64,000 nucleotides of DNA from Parapristionchus giblindavisi (taxonomy: Eukaryota > Nematoda > Chromadorea > Rhabditida > Diplogasteridae). The notes under the pieces are model-generated. The model was not told where the DNA came from, ran no database searches, and saw nothing but the letters and a program-made list of their open reading frames with translations. Within the stretch, counting starts at the first letter, position 1. Every line of letters begins with the position of its first letter. The stretch is taken from NCBI GenBank assembly GCA_943737045.1, contig CALSFV010000213.1, positions 991,001 to 1,055,000 on the forward strand. Direction: 5' to 3'. Made by a program: the position numbers and the translations under genes. Below are positions 1 to 12,570 of the stretch, piece after piece.

Positions 1-19
1 CCACGTTCTACATGATAAC

Positions 20-213
20 AGCGCACCCCATACATTTACATACCCTCACAAGGTGAGGATCGACACACTCTATACGGCTCTTTTTAGCATCTGCCCCATA
101 TATGAGGGTCATTTTTTAAGCTAAAAATTATAATTCAACCGAAAAATAACGAAATCTACCCACTATATAAAAATAAAACGGTGAGGGTGCCTAAAATGTA
201 TGCCGCACCCTCA
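20..213. mobile_element. small inverted-repeat element
   Basis: The left end (GCGCACCCCATACATTTACA) is repeated in inverted, imperfect form near 180-213 (GGTGAGGGTGCC, then AAAATGTATGCC). The arms are about 28 bp and enclose AT-rich DNA with no coding capacity. Confidence 0.45.
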
Positions 214-3200
214 ATTTCCTGATTCCCCTACTTTAACTAATCAATAAAATGCTGCCGATAACAAATCGACAACGAATTTATCTTCAATGTTTGTTTTAGT
301 TGTTGATTTTAAGAATTTTGACTCTGAATAAAGAATAGTTACTATTTAAAGTAAGAGTAACACGAGATAAAAAAATTAATTATTTTATTTTTTTTGGTTT
401 TTTTTTTGTTTGGTGAGAAATTTTTCTTGTTGAACCCAAACAAAAAATTTTTTGGTCGAAATTATTTTTTGTCCCAGCCCTGATAGTTACCATAAATATA
501 TCGGTAGTAGAATTGAGGTTCAAAAATTTATTGGTTTTTATTTTTTCCACGATCTTTCTACTTTTCGTTATAATATCTTTCTCGTATCTTCGTTATTTTC
601 CTGAATAGCGAACACCACATAATGGGAAATGTGTCGCAAACAAAAAAGCCAGATAGGTCTTATTATTCTCTCCATCTCCAGTTTCATTCGGTTGTTTTGG
701 CAAACGGAATGATACTTTTCCCCCGTGTTATATAGCGACCAAAATACAAAATACGACAAATTTGTCGCAGAACCCTTCATTTTCTTGACCCTTCATTTTC
801 TTGAAAGACGGGAAGACAAGAATGAGACAGTTCGCCCATTATTATAGACAATATGTATTATGTGTATAATAAAAGAAATTTAACGTGAGAAATGTTTTTT
901 TTTTAGCAGAAAGCCGTATATTTTAATTTAAAGAAACTATTTTAATTGCGTTAAAATGCAGACAATCGCTAATAATAATACTTGTTTGGTTATAAATCTG
1001 TCGATATCCCCGCTTATTCTGTATGTATCCTACTCTCATATTCAAAAGTCCAAATTTTTACTCATTTCGTCCTCCATATACCTCATTTTGCGATAAATTA
1101 TTAAATATTTTGAAATGCGAATTATCTATCATTTTGTATTACGTTTAATCTATGATCGTAACTAAAATAGTAATAGCGATAATATAGGGTAGAAAATAAA
1201 TTGAAAGGTATTTGTTCTCAGTTCTCGCCTACACGTGATACAAATCTCTTACAAATCTATCTATGAACAGTAAACCGTTCATAGATCAATGCGATTATCA
1301 CCATTTTATGATTTTTTTTAGTCTATTAGTCGACTATTTTTAGTCGACAGGAAAATAAGTATACTATAGATATAATAGTTGGGGTAGAAATGAGATGGAT
1401 TTCCCTGGTATACCAGTGATTTCGGTTACGCGAGCCTAACCCAAGTGAAGATACAGTTTCTTTGTTTTCAATGCTTCCGCTTTCCTTCCTTCTTCATCTA
1501 TTATTTCATCTGATTCTTTTATTCCGAGAGTGTTCTGTCTCAAGAATCCCTGGGGACCGTTCAATCCGTTTAACACACTGATTGACAGGATGATGGAGCG
1601 AAACAGATTTATTTAAGCCTATCTGTCTGTCTGCGTCTCTTACTTCCTAGTATTCTCTCACCCTTTTCCGTCTCCAACATCAATTTGTACCTCTATCTTT
1701 ACCTCAATCTTTGCCTGATCTGTCACTGATATATTTTTGTTCCATATGTTTATTGTTAGTCTCCAGTTGTATAAAAGCAAATGCGACAGCAGATGTTTTT
1801 ATCCCTACTGAAAGCCATCAATAATTGCTATATTATACTTCTTACGATGTGATTATTATTGAATAATATTATTATTGTTGAATAATATATTCTTATAGAT
1901 AGATAGTATCTATCGCACGATGTGATAAATTATTCTTGTTATTGAAAAAAACATTCTGAGAAAAGTTGCCTGTCTTTCATGTTTTCATTTTCTCGTCGCA
2001 AACTATTTCTGAGTTCCTTAATGGCGAGAGTGCATTTACTTTCACGACGATTTCTCATCTCGCTTCTTTACTCACTCGTTTCATTATCTGGATGTGCATT
2101 GAGATCAGATATTATGTCAATATTTTATCTACTACATTCCTTGGGATTACGGTAGTTTATGTCAGTTTATGATTCATCCCGCCGTCGGCTTCTTTGTTCC
2201 TTTAAACGTTGATATTGGATGCTTTGACGTTATTGAGTGGAATTGACACAATTCATCTTAGTAGAAGTCATAACGACACATCTTACACTTGTGTGTATAG
2301 ACATAACGCGTCTCTTCTCGATATGTTTCAAGATCGAAATGTAATCAAGATGCTTTTATGTTATTTGTTCACTGTATATGTAATCCGATCAATAATAAAT
2401 AAAGAAAAAATGTTAAAATTTTGTTCATAGTTACAGACAAATACTCACGCATATTTTACGAAAAGCATTTATACTTATAAGTTAATAAGAATTACCTCAT
2501 ATTACATTTGAGCAGATCTCCCGATGATCAAAGATCAAACATTAAAAGCATCAGCCCAAAAATATACGAGTACACATCTCATCGAATAGTGTGCAAACTC
2601 CACAACGAAACATTGTCTACGAGCCATAAGCGGTTATGTTATGGGATGAGGATGAAAAGAAGAAGAGTGTACATGAAGATATTCTTCTCTAGTAGTTTTC
2701 TCTCTCTCCATCTATGTCCTTTCTGCTCTCCAATTCTGCGATCTCCATGATCTTTTTTGAATCGACAAAATATTTTGCGAGATTTTTTATATTACTTTAT
2801 TTCACTTCTTGTTTTGAACAAGCCGTCAATAGCTCACTATGGATATTGGCAATCATAGGAAGAATCATCGTGAACAAACTTTTTCTAAATCGTCTTCAAA
2901 TAGCTTCCTCATTCTTCTTAAAGGGTCCTAGATTAGCCCTCGTTCTTTTTTCATTTCGTATTTTCTCTGTTAGCGAGAGAGCACAGTACCTTGAAGAGAC
3001 TTTTTGTGTGCTTCTTAATCTTCAACAAATCGCACGGTGGGATTTGACCATGTCCATGTTCTTTGTTGTCTTATTCATCCTCGACTTCTTCTTCTGCTCC
3101 TCCCACATCCATCTTTTTCGACCCTCCACCCTTGCCGGGTGACAAGAAACCATCCTCGTGTACCAGTGCCGTACAGAAAAATGTGTGGTGTCTGTTTTTC

Positions 3201-5008
3201 AAAACCAATTCAATGACCTATGAGTGTTTTTTTCTTTGTACGCATCAATATATCTTTTTTTCTATTATACATACATACATCTCCACTTTCGTTTGTAGGC
3301 AACTAAATGAGCATTTCGTTTTTTTAATCTATTTGCATTATTTGTTTTACTCCAAATTTCCTTGTTTATGATTAATCCCTCCTATATTACTTACAATCAA
3401 GTTTCCTATGAGTAGCACATACATTTTTAAGGTTTGATCTTTGATCTTTAAACTCTCTAATTCAGTTGCAAATACTCCTTGAACAATGAAAAGAATATAA
3501 ATCAAATTTAGTTTTAAGAATACTCCCAACTTCGACCCCGTATATTATTATTATTGAAAAGATTCGACTATCGATCCTATTTCGTTCCATGGCCATAAAG
3601 TTATTCTGAATTACTCCAGTACTTTTGATCTTAGGTCGCAGCTGCCATATCGGCCCCAATTCTAATGAATTATAGCCTTATATTATATTTCCTGCCAACG
3701 TGCATGCAATAAATAATTAAATAAATAATAAATTATATGTCCCTCGTATAGCGCTAGATGAAAGAATATAACGAACAAGTGTCCTATAATTCTGACCTAT
3801 TTTCCAGTCTTTGGAGCCATTTTATGTATCCAATTACAATTAATACTATATTAGACTCAAAATGTCCCATGTTCAGATGAGACCCATGCTAGCCCTCTGT
3901 TGATCTTTGATCTTTGTGATAAAAGGAAGCTACTCGAATTTCTCTTATTTCGTGTTAGTTCGTCATTTCATAACTCTTTCACACCTTTTAGCAACATTCG
4001 TACACAGAAGAGAAGCGTAACCACTTTCCACTTTTCGGCACAAAATATTTGTTTGTGTATTACACTTCCCACAATTTCGATATTTCGATTCAATTCAAAC
4101 TTCTCTTCTTAAAAGTTGCGAAATGAAAGGAAACCTCTCCCGAAAAAGAACGTTAAGATTGTGCAATGCGAACGCCGGACGGGTTTGGTCCTCGAACCGT
4201 TGCTTTTTCTTAGCATTTAATTTTCATGACTTTTGGATATGTTACTATATCATAACAAGCAGGTATAAATATCTGAAAGCTAATATTATGTTGATATTTA
4301 CACCTTTCATGTTATGATATATCACCTTTCCCAACGCCTGTTCCATCGAAAACGCAGAATTTTGTGCATTCACACGATTGAAAAGGAGGCCTTTAAATCA
4401 ACACCATTTAATTTTGCAAATACTCGCCTAAAATTGCCTTACGTACTGGGAGATTTCTAGTAGTTAAGTTCACCTGTAGAATGGCATATGGACGATATTT
4501 GCAAGCATCTTTGATCATATTGTTAGTACAGGTGTAAGCGCTCCTTTAAATTGGCAAAAATTACCTGATCGTGAGGCATGCGAGCTCTGATTTTCTACCC
4601 TCACAACTTTGTCTCTGAAAAAGTGTACCTGAAATTGGACGACGTCTGTTCTTTTTTTCAACGTTCCTACTAGATGAATCGTTCCCCTGACCGCATAATG
4701 CAAACAATAATGCGTCTTATCGAATTCATCGAAGACGAAAGATGTTTGCTTACAAATATATGATGATCACATTCTTTTCTCGCCCTCCCTTTCATTCATT
4801 CATTCAATATGCGTAGACTGTGTCCCTCCCGAACCTCATCCCTCTGGTCTAATTAAATCTCATCCTAATCGCCCTTTTTCAGCTTTCGGAATCCTTTAAG
4901 AGACTGTCCCTTCACGACCAAATGATTATATAGAATGCATTCAGACAAAACAAACAAAGTGTAAAAGTATATAGAAAGATCTGTGAAACACCTCAATTTG
5001 TTAAAATT
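214..5008. other. AT-rich intergenic DNA without a supported gene
   Basis: I see no chain of exons. Only short, low-complexity open frames occur. A single hAT-like terminus (TCCCAGCCCTG at 471-481) lies next to a T-rich tract. GATCAAA-type words occur near 3427, 3900 and 4508. Hairpin-forming AAT repeats lie at 1850-1890. Confidence 0.5.
471..481. mobile_element. solo hAT-like terminus
   Basis: TCCCAGCCCTG equals the right end of the element at 9525-10058 and follows a T-rich tract. I find no matching left end upstream in the window, so this is a truncated copy or chance. Confidence 0.45.
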
Positions 5009-5009
5009 T

Positions 5010-5120
5010 AAGGCACATCCCGAGCCAATTTGAAACTCTCTACTGCAATGCTCTCTCACTTTCTTCGCTTACGAGGGAGCGATGCCAGAGTGGAAAGTAA
5101 AATTAGCTCGGGGTGCTCAT
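5010..5120. repeat. H1 hairpin MITE copy
   Basis: H1 consensus, seen by comparing copies: TTAA, then AGGCACACCCCGAGCTAATT, a stretch like CTCTCCGCTCTGGCAA, a central CTCTCGCTTTCTTTG turn, and the same sequence inverted. The whole is about 115 bp and nearly palindromic. This copy has drifted at both ends. Confidence 0.8.
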
Positions 5121-6659
5121 TTTTTCCTCTTTCGAAAAAGTTGTTGACTAGAGTATGTAAATAGGCCACCCATTCTGAACATCTATATTAAAATTATTCA
5201 AATAATAGTATTCAAATTAACACTCAAATATTTTCTGTATAAAAATAATGTGTGAAATTAAGATGTTTTTCTCATGTGCAGCGCTCTGGTGACTAAAATT
5301 ACCGTCTTTCATAATTTGCTTGATATGAGCATTTTCCAACGCGATTTTGTGGGAAGAAAACCAAAATGCAACCTTAATTTAGATAAATGTCCTAGTATTT
5401 TTGTTATTGTGACCTTTCCTTCCGCCGCTACAATGCAGTTATCTTACTCTTATTCGCTTATTCTTATACTTTATGTTCTTGTAAATAGAGTCGTTTTTGT
5501 GTTTTTTCCTAGAATCGCTTACAGTGTTAATCTGACCTTATAAAAAATCAAATCTTATCATATGTTAAAAGGTAAGAAAAAGATGAGGACACTCTCCCCT
5601 TTTCGAATTTTTTTCTCGACCTCTGACAAAGAAGATAAAGTAGTCTAGATCATTGTTTCTTCTACGAACATTAGTGTATTCTTCATTCAACTCATAATTT
5701 TACTATTTTGCAATTCAACCTCCGCTGATAGACTGTTCCTATCCTCTAGATATCCATTTATTACTGTATTATGGAGGTTAGTCTAGACCAATTTTCGTAA
5801 GATATTCCATAATGTATGCAGATATTCCATTAAGATGTCCCGTAGTGTATTCTGTACATGTACTTGGTCATAGCTGCAGTACGTTTGAGCTCCGACTTTA
5901 TCCCATGTACATATACCTTGTGCCTATGATGTTGAGAACATTTTGCGAATAAGAAACCCTTATATATTTCGTTTCGTTCGCAAACTATTCCTTGTTGGGG
6001 AACTTTGGTAGCTGTGTTCCATACAGTAAATCTCGCTTGCATTGTGTCATCCTACCATAATAGAAGCCCGTGCCCTTATCGAACACAATTCTTATGCTTA
6101 CTTCATAAAACATAATTCTCCCCCATTATTACATTACCTTATTTTATTTTCCTGTACTCCTCACCAATCGTCACATAATCCATAATCCATAGCGAAAACA
6201 TAAACCTATCATCTTCCTTTTTATTCGATTCGCGGAGCCGTCGTTTTCTCTTATCCAGGACCGTCAATTATCCTTCCAGACTTTGTTCATGCGATCGACT
6301 AAAGGACATCACTGAAGACACACTATGAAACCGATCAACACGAGGTTAGTCTGTCTTAGTCTGTCTGTCTTTTCCCATTCGTCGAACACGACAACACCAT
6401 TATTCAATGCATTTGCTCCCCATCCTTACCAGATTCTGTAATCTGTTTGGTCGTTGAACGTGCGTGAGATTATCACAGTTCGAGGGAGGGGTATTTAAGA
6501 ATATAAAATGATGCACATATTATAAGTGCTCTACCATTATGGTAATGGTAGTACAGAAGAAGAGAAAAATGACTATATAAAAACACATGGCGCTAGAGAA
6601 CTTAATTATCATATGAGGCTTTCACTCTTTGTTAGTATTTCATTGATTCATACCATATA

Positions 6660-6774
6660 GGCACACCCCGAGCTATTTTGTCCTCCCTGGTAATGATTTC
6701 TCATAGACAAACGCTTTCAAGGAGAGAGAGCTTTGCTAGAGTGGAGAGTTTTAAATTAGCTCGGGTGCGCCTAT
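6660..6774. repeat. H1 hairpin MITE copy at the head of duplicate unit A
   Basis: Both arms are recognisable (GGCACACCCCGAGCTA and TTAGCTCGGGTGCGCC), but the TTAA ends are lost. It marks the left edge of the 750-bp segment that is repeated starting at 7411. Confidence 0.8.
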
Positions 6775-7410
6775 AACCGTTTCAATTCGTAAAATATATC
6801 TTTTTTGCAAGCAATTCAAAGCGTACAGTGTGAGAACGTTCGTTTTACATCTCTCTACAGTACTTGACAATCTTTTTGCCATCATATCTAACAAAAAATC
6901 ATCAAACATTCGTCATTCCATGATTTATACAGTCCTTTGAACTCCCTCTCTCTACCTCTCCCTACTACAATATTCAGAGTGTCTGTATTCTGCGCACCTT
7001 TAATGCTGTCCTAAAATTGCAATTTAATATTTAATTAAATATTATGAAATATTCATGGTGTATTATAACATTTCATGCGAGAATACTCGTTTATAAAATA
7101 TTACCCCTCTTTAAAGAACTATGAAACTTTTTTCATATCGTAGTGTACCGATATAGAGTGAGCTTGAACATTTGTGAATAATATGAATAATGAATATTGA
7201 AAAACAAGCGTGAACGACAACGCTAAATGTACCACAATAAACAATACCTGAAATATTGATCGCTGTTTTTGAAAACAATGTCTAGTGACAGTAGAGATTT
7301 TTTCTAAAATGGGACGTACACTGCGCTCTTCACAATATGATATTGGAACTTTCATAGAAGCTTTTCCCCATACGTTATATTGAACTTTCCGTCATTTTCC
7401 CTTTCTATTT

Positions 7411-7518
7411 TTAAAAGTACACCTGAGATCTCCACTCTGGGAACGCTCTCTCATAAACAAAGACCACGAGTGAGCATTGCCAGAGTGGAGAGTTTTATAT
7501 TAGCTCGGTTGCTTTTAC
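7411..7518. repeat. H1 hairpin MITE copy at the head of duplicate unit B
   Basis: It starts TTAAAAGTACACCTGAG and has a shortened left arm. The right arm ends TTAGCTCGGTTGC. Its position matches the H1 copy at 6660, so both derive from one insertion made before the duplication. Confidence 0.75.
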
Positions 7519-7856
7519 CATTTCAATTCGTGAAATATATCTTTTTACAATCAGTTCAACGCGTACAGTGTTAGAATGTTTGCTTTACCTCTGTTGTACA
7601 GTACTTGACCATGATATTATTATTCTAAGATCATTAGACATTCCATATTCTAGACAGTATCATCTTTGAAATTCCTCTCTCTCTAACGTCTCCCTAACCG
7701 TCCCTACTACAATATTCAGAGTGTCTGTATTCTGCGCACTTTTAACGCTGTCTTAAAATTACAATTTAATATTTAATAATACGTGGGCTTATTATAACAT
7801 TTCATTTGAGAGTTCTATATTCATTATCGTTAGTAATAGTAATATTCCCTCTTTAA

Positions 7857-8221
7857 AGAAGGGGACCCACGAGATTTAGGCTGCGCTATTGACATGAAGA
7901 ACGTGGGACATAGGAAGCGACATTCCTTTCTCTATTAGATTTGACTGGTTCAACGCGTAGAGCGTGTGGCTCAGTGGTAAGTAGTCAGCGCTTGTAACCG
8001 CACCACGTGGGTTCGATTCCCGTTTGCAATTTTCTATATATTTGTACTTCAATTTCAAAAATTCGCGCCTTTCCCTGGACTTATCAATGAACTTTAGGCC
8101 CGAATTACGGTATTCCGGGGCATCTAAAATTTTAGAGAAAATTGTTTTTGTATACAAGGAGATGTGAGCCATAGTTCTGCCTGGCCAGTTTAGTCACGAA
8201 AAAACTCGTGGGTCCCCTTCT
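7857..8221. mobile_element. T1 element (365 bp) with TTAA target and tRNA-like core
   Basis: Perfect 17-bp terminal inverted repeats AGAAGGGGACCCACGAG / CTCGTGGGTCCCCTTCT, flanked by TTAA on each side (7853-7856 and 8222-8225). The unoccupied site is preserved in duplicate unit A at 7111-7114. It has no transposase frame, so it is non-autonomous. TTAA target duplication is characteristic of piggyBac-type transposases, which makes that class the likely mobiliser. Confidence 0.88.
7960..8032 (+). other. tRNA-like Pol III module inside T1
   Basis: A-box TGGCTCAGTGG (7967-7977) and B-box GGTTCGATTCC (8010-8020) match the tRNA promoter consensus. The intervening CTTGTAA resembles a Thr(UGU) anticodon loop. 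The anticodon stem and acceptor stem do not pair properly, so this is a tRNA-derived promoter module and not a functional tRNA gene. Confidence 0.75.
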
Positions 8222-8982
8222 TTAATAAACTATATGAAAATTATCCATATTGTATCTATATAGTGAGCTTGAACATAAGTGAATAACATATTTTCATAAA
8301 CAATGAAGGCCAAGTGTAAACGAGAATGTACCACAATAAATACAACCTGAACTATTGATCGCTATTCTTGAAAACAATGTCTAATGACAGCAGATTTTAA
8401 TGTAGAGTCGTTAATAGTTGTCATAATAACTTAAAATTAATAGAAATTTTTTTCTATAATGTCACGTACACTCTTCTCTAGAAACTTTTTTCTATTCACT
8501 ATTTTGACCTTGCTGTCTTTTTTAAAAGAATTACAATTCGATAAGAAAAGAAAATGTTAGAGAGTATGTAAATGAGATATTTCTTTGTTTTTTTTTTCTC
8601 GCAACTTTTGAGTTGACTATGACCAGATCTACTGATAAACGTTATCTCAGGTGATATGTTCCTATCTTTCCCATTATTTTCTGTGACCTACTGAGAATGA
8701 CAGATCTTGCAACATTATCATACTGATCTATGTTTCATCTGTCATCAATCATTCATAGAATACTTCCAAATGCATTCCTCTGACATGGGACATACCTCAG
8801 AATCGCCTGATAACTCAGACATAAAATCAAGTTCCTTTAATCTGAAATCGTAATTCTCTTTTCAAAATTAAAACGAAATGAAAAGAACATCACAGATAAT
8901 ATTTCTCCTCATTTCACATATTCTCTGATCTATTGTTCTTTTCATTCCGTGACTTATGAGCAAAATATCAGTGAGTTTTTAA

Positions 8983-9324
8983 AGGTGGACTCCTGCGAAT
9001 ATTTTCGTGAACAAACTGTGCAGACAGAAAGTTAGTAAAAGTTATTCTACATACCGTACACCACTTATTTTATAGTAATTCAACTTCTTGATCGCTAGAC
9101 TCATGAATGAATCATGCTTGCAATTGCAGGCAAAGGCGCTCTTTTCGAAAATAAGAAAGTTCGGCAATTGGATTCGAACTCACGACAATGCGCTATCTAG
9201 CCAGAAGTTTTACCAATACACTAAGGGAGTGATGAGTGATCACTGACTCTTCTTGCATATCACTTGACACATTCATATGTGATTAAATGATATTGAAGAA
9301 AAATTTTTGAATGGCAGTCTCCCT
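8983..9324. mobile_element. T2 element (342 bp) with TTAA ends and tRNA-like core
   Basis: It starts AGGTGGACTCCTGCGAAT after TTAA (8979-8982) and ends GGCAGTCTCCCT before TTAA (9325-9328); the ends are imperfect inverted repeats. A minus-strand tRNA-like module lies at about 9155-9232, with A-box TAGTGTATTGG and B-box AGTTCGAATCC. It shares GAATATTTTCGTGAACAAAC with the copy at 11323. Confidence 0.8.
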
Positions 9325-9524
9325 TTAAGTACTGTAATCCGCAATCAGCTGCATTTCAACCAATTTTGCCTTCAGTAAGGAAGTATCTCATACATGATAC
9401 ATATTCTCGATGTTGCTAATCGGTCCTTCAGACCCATTTCCTTGTCAATGCAAGTTCCTGGTCAACATTGACATGGAATCAACAAACAATGTGCCGTTTC
9501 CGTTCGGTCATTGCTCTTACCCAC

Positions 9525-10058
9525 CAGGGCTGGGATTTTGTGTTTTGTGTTTTGTGTTTTTTTGTGTTTTTCATGGTCTTGGACACAAAAAATTTTGTGT
9601 AAAAATTTTGTGTAAATGAGACACAAAATAACACAAAAAAATTGGTGTCAATTTTCTGATTTTACATGATTTTCAGGGAGAAAATCGATGATATTAGTCG
9701 ATTTGTATAGTAAAATTTTATCTGCAAAATTGTAAATTTTGCGAAAATCGGATAATTTTGGTATAGAATTTCCTTTTATCAGTAATTTGAAGCTTGATAT
9801 CTCCGTTTTCGTTCAGCCGAAAACCAGACTCATAGGTTTCTTGGTCGCTGTTCTTTTTTGAACTAATATTACATGCTGTTTTGTTCGCGTTCAAGTTCTA
9901 TATTGAAAAATATCTTTTTTATTAGCTATAAACTTGCTCAAATCTAGAGAAAAATATTTTTGTGTTTTTTTGTGTTTTGTGTACACAAAAAAATATTTTT
10001 GTGTTTTTTGTGTACACAAAATTTTTGTGTCAAGAAAACGTTTTGTGTCCCAGCCCTG
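9525..10058. mobile_element. non-autonomous hAT-like element with exact 8-bp target duplication
   Basis: Ends CAGGGCTGGGA and TCCCAGCCCTG are perfect inverted repeats of hAT type. TTACCCAC flanks both sides (9517-9524 and 10059-10066), the 8-bp duplication expected of hAT. Both subterminal regions are dense in TTTTGTGT and its complement, as expected for transposase-binding repeats. The 534-bp interior has no transposase frame. Confidence 0.93.
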
Positions 10059-10409
10059 TTACCCACTAAACATAGGAAGTCCACAACTATCGGAATCGTT
10101 TCATAATAATATTACTGGAGTGAAGTGCAAACTTCTTCTTCATGTCCGTAACCCACTCTCTTCTCATTATGAAACACGCTGAATATTTTATGCATTAACA
10201 TCCGACATTGGTATTTCTAAAATCCAATAGACATTTTTTCATCCTGTTAATCAATGTATTATCATCTTCACAGATCTATTGTTCTTTGATCCTTTGAATC
10301 TGATGAACTGTCTGTATGAAAACAATAACTACAATGAAGAGATTGAGATAGTACAGTTAGGGTAGTGGAGAAATTTTATTGTTTTTTTCTCTTTGAATGA
10401 GGTTTTCAC

Positions 10410-10520
10410 GCATCACATCACGAGCTAATTTTACTCTCCGCTCTGGTCACACTCTCTCGCAAAAAGAAAGCGAGGGAGCATTCCTAGAGCGGGGAGATTC
10501 AAATTAGCTCGTGGTTTAAA
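10410..10520. repeat. H1 hairpin MITE copy
   Basis: Arms CACGAGCTAATTTTACTCTC and CAAATTAGCTCGTGG; the central turn is inverted relative to most copies (AAGAAAGCGAGGGAG). The outer ends are degenerate. Confidence 0.75.
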
Positions 10521-11322
10521 ATGAGTCCTAGGATTGAGGTTTATCTAATTAATTAATTGAAATTGAGGTTTATCCGCCCTTCAATAGACACATTTCTTTG
10601 CCTGTTTACACGAGTTACGTCATCCTACTGAAAGACCCAGAGGGGGTCGCATATGTACTGTGTTGAAAAGGATTAAACCCAACTCAGTTGTCTCTTAATT
10701 TCGTTGACTGTCCTTCGGTTCTCTGCTTTTGCGTGATTGTTGATAATATCCACGATGACTTCAAAGGAAGGCCCGAAGATAATTTGAAGCTCTGAACAAT
10801 TTTATACAAGGAAGTTAGGCCATAGCTTGGAGATTTAATCATTTACGGGCAATTTTTCTTTTTTTTTTCTCTTTCCGTGATATCGAAAACAGGAGATTGC
10901 ATTACAGTGCACGACGGAACGTTAGAGAAGGAGAAAACAGGACTCTAGTCCCCTATCTCTCTAGCTCTCTACGATCTCTCGATATCCCATACTCTCTCAT
11001 GTGTTATTGTAATTGATGTGGCGAAAGGCGATCTGTCACAGTGCCATTTGTGGTCTCAAAGAATAGTTATACTATGATATTGTAGCTGAAAGCAGTCATG
11101 ATCTATAGTCATGAGGTGATGTACTTCTTTCACTTAATTCTTGTTTAAAAATTACGAAATGAAAAGAAAAATAGGTGTGAGATTGTGTAAAACGAGGAGA
11201 GTTTTCCATTTTCGTTTCGTAGCTTTTGAACAAAAGCCGTTGTATCTGCTCGCAATCTCCGAACAATGAATCTTGTCACTATTGTTTTTTTATCCGATGT
11301 GATATGTGAGATGTTCCTTTAA

Positions 11323-11658
11323 AGGTGGTGTCCGACGAATATTTTCGTGAACAAACTGTGAAGACAGAAATATAGCAAAAGTTATTCTGCATATAGTACA
11401 TAGATTATTTTATGCTAATTCAGCTTATTGATCGCTAGAATCATGAATGAATCATGCTTGACAGGCAAAGGCGCGAAATTTTGAAAATAAGAAAGTTCGG
11501 CAATAGGTTTCGAACCCGCGACGTTGCGCTAACTAGACAGCACATTTACCACTACACCAAGGGATAGATGACTGGTCACAATAATTTCTTGCATATCACT
11601 TATCCCTTGCACAAATGATACATTACGTATTTGCATAGACATTCGAGGGCCTCCATCT
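11323..11658. mobile_element. T2 element (336 bp) with TTAA ends and tRNA-like core
   Basis: Left end AGGTGGTGTCCGACGAAT after TTAA (11319-11322); right end GGGCCTCCATCT before TTAA (11659-11662). The minus-strand tRNA-like module (about 11500-11570) has A-box TGGTGTAGTGG and B-box GGTTCGAAACC. It is closely related to the copy at 8983. Confidence 0.82.
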
Positions 11659-12483
11659 TTAAAGGGAGAAAAAGTACTGTGAACGATGTGCTAATTGCTC
11701 GATGTTTTCTCGAATGGAAAATACTTACTAAAGTGTGCGAAAGCAAAAGGACGCTCGGATATTTCTCGTAACATTATAGGTACTCTTTAAAGGGACAAAT
11801 ATCCTGTGTCTTCCTTTCTATATCGTCTTCAGTCTTCTTCGTGTATCGAACAATTTTACTTCCTATTTCCCGGTTTCCAAGTATCCGGCTGCCGTAAACT
11901 TCTTGCATTGTCTCCGACAATAACTTTTTATCGTGTAACATTGCATGTTTCGGGTAATATCATAAATATCCGATATTTCCTTTGTCCTCGGAATACTTCC
12001 TGAAAGGTCTTTGTCAGCGGGCACAAAGAGTCCTTGAGTAAATTCAATCATAAGTTGAGATGTTTCCTCTCACGTTTCAGAGTTACTTCCCTTTAGACAC
12101 GGTATTATCGCGAGCTTGCTCTAAACATTCAAATTATCTATGCTCCGTTCAGAAGTTGCGAAAAGAAAGTAAAAGAAGCGAAAACTCTGTTCGATTTACA
12201 AATTATCTTTCTTCTTTTTTCTTTTCTTTTCATTACACATTAGACTCCATTTCTCTTTCATTTCATTTCTTTCTGCAATGGAATAAAGACTTGAGCCAAT
12301 CGTCGTTGTTCGGTTGACGCCATTCATACGACGCACTTACATGTTTTCTTTAAACTGATACATAACTTAGTCCATGATGGATTAGCCGTCTTCAAAGTAT
12401 AAGCAGATCGTCACTACTATTTGCGGCTACCACTGTTACATTTCTGTGTGCGAACCGTGTCGGATTTAACGCTCCCAAAGTGA

Positions 12484-12570
12484 CACACCAGTTCATTTGA
12501 AACTCTCGGCCCCTCTATCGCTCTCTTTGTCTACGACAGTATTGCCGAGAGCTAGATTAGCTCGGGGTTA
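12484..12570. repeat. H1 MITE copy, shortened
   Basis: CATTTGAAACTCTC and GATTAGCTCGGGGTTATG arms around TCGCTCTCTTTGTCTACGA; it lacks parts of both inner arms. Confidence 0.6.

Larger units (their letters stand above)
6660..8530. repeat. tandem duplication of a ~750-bp segment
   Basis: Unit A (6660-7410) and unit B (7411-8530) align along their length. Each starts with an H1 MITE, then TTTCAATTCGT(A/G)AAATATATC, then TACAATATTCAGAGTGTCTG with TATTCTGCGCAC, later GTGAGCTTGAACAT, and CTATTGATCGCT or a close variant. Unit B is longer because a T1 element is inserted in it. No gene is seen in either unit. Confidence 0.85.

Noticed and set aside
2714..3142. Longest single open frame in the first 10 kb (142 codons, plus strand)
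   Set aside because: Hydrophobic, low-complexity translation of T-rich DNA, no splice context, no family motif.
3078..3165. Minus-strand frame ending in an acidic tail (GKGGGSKKMDVGGAEEEVEDE, stop)
   Set aside because: It looks protein-like, but there is no acceptor or upstream exon to join it; most likely chance in purine-rich DNA or a relic.
7960..8032. Functional tRNA-Thr gene
   Set aside because: A and B boxes are fine, but acceptor and anticodon stems do not pair, and the sequence lies inside a transposon that occurs twice.
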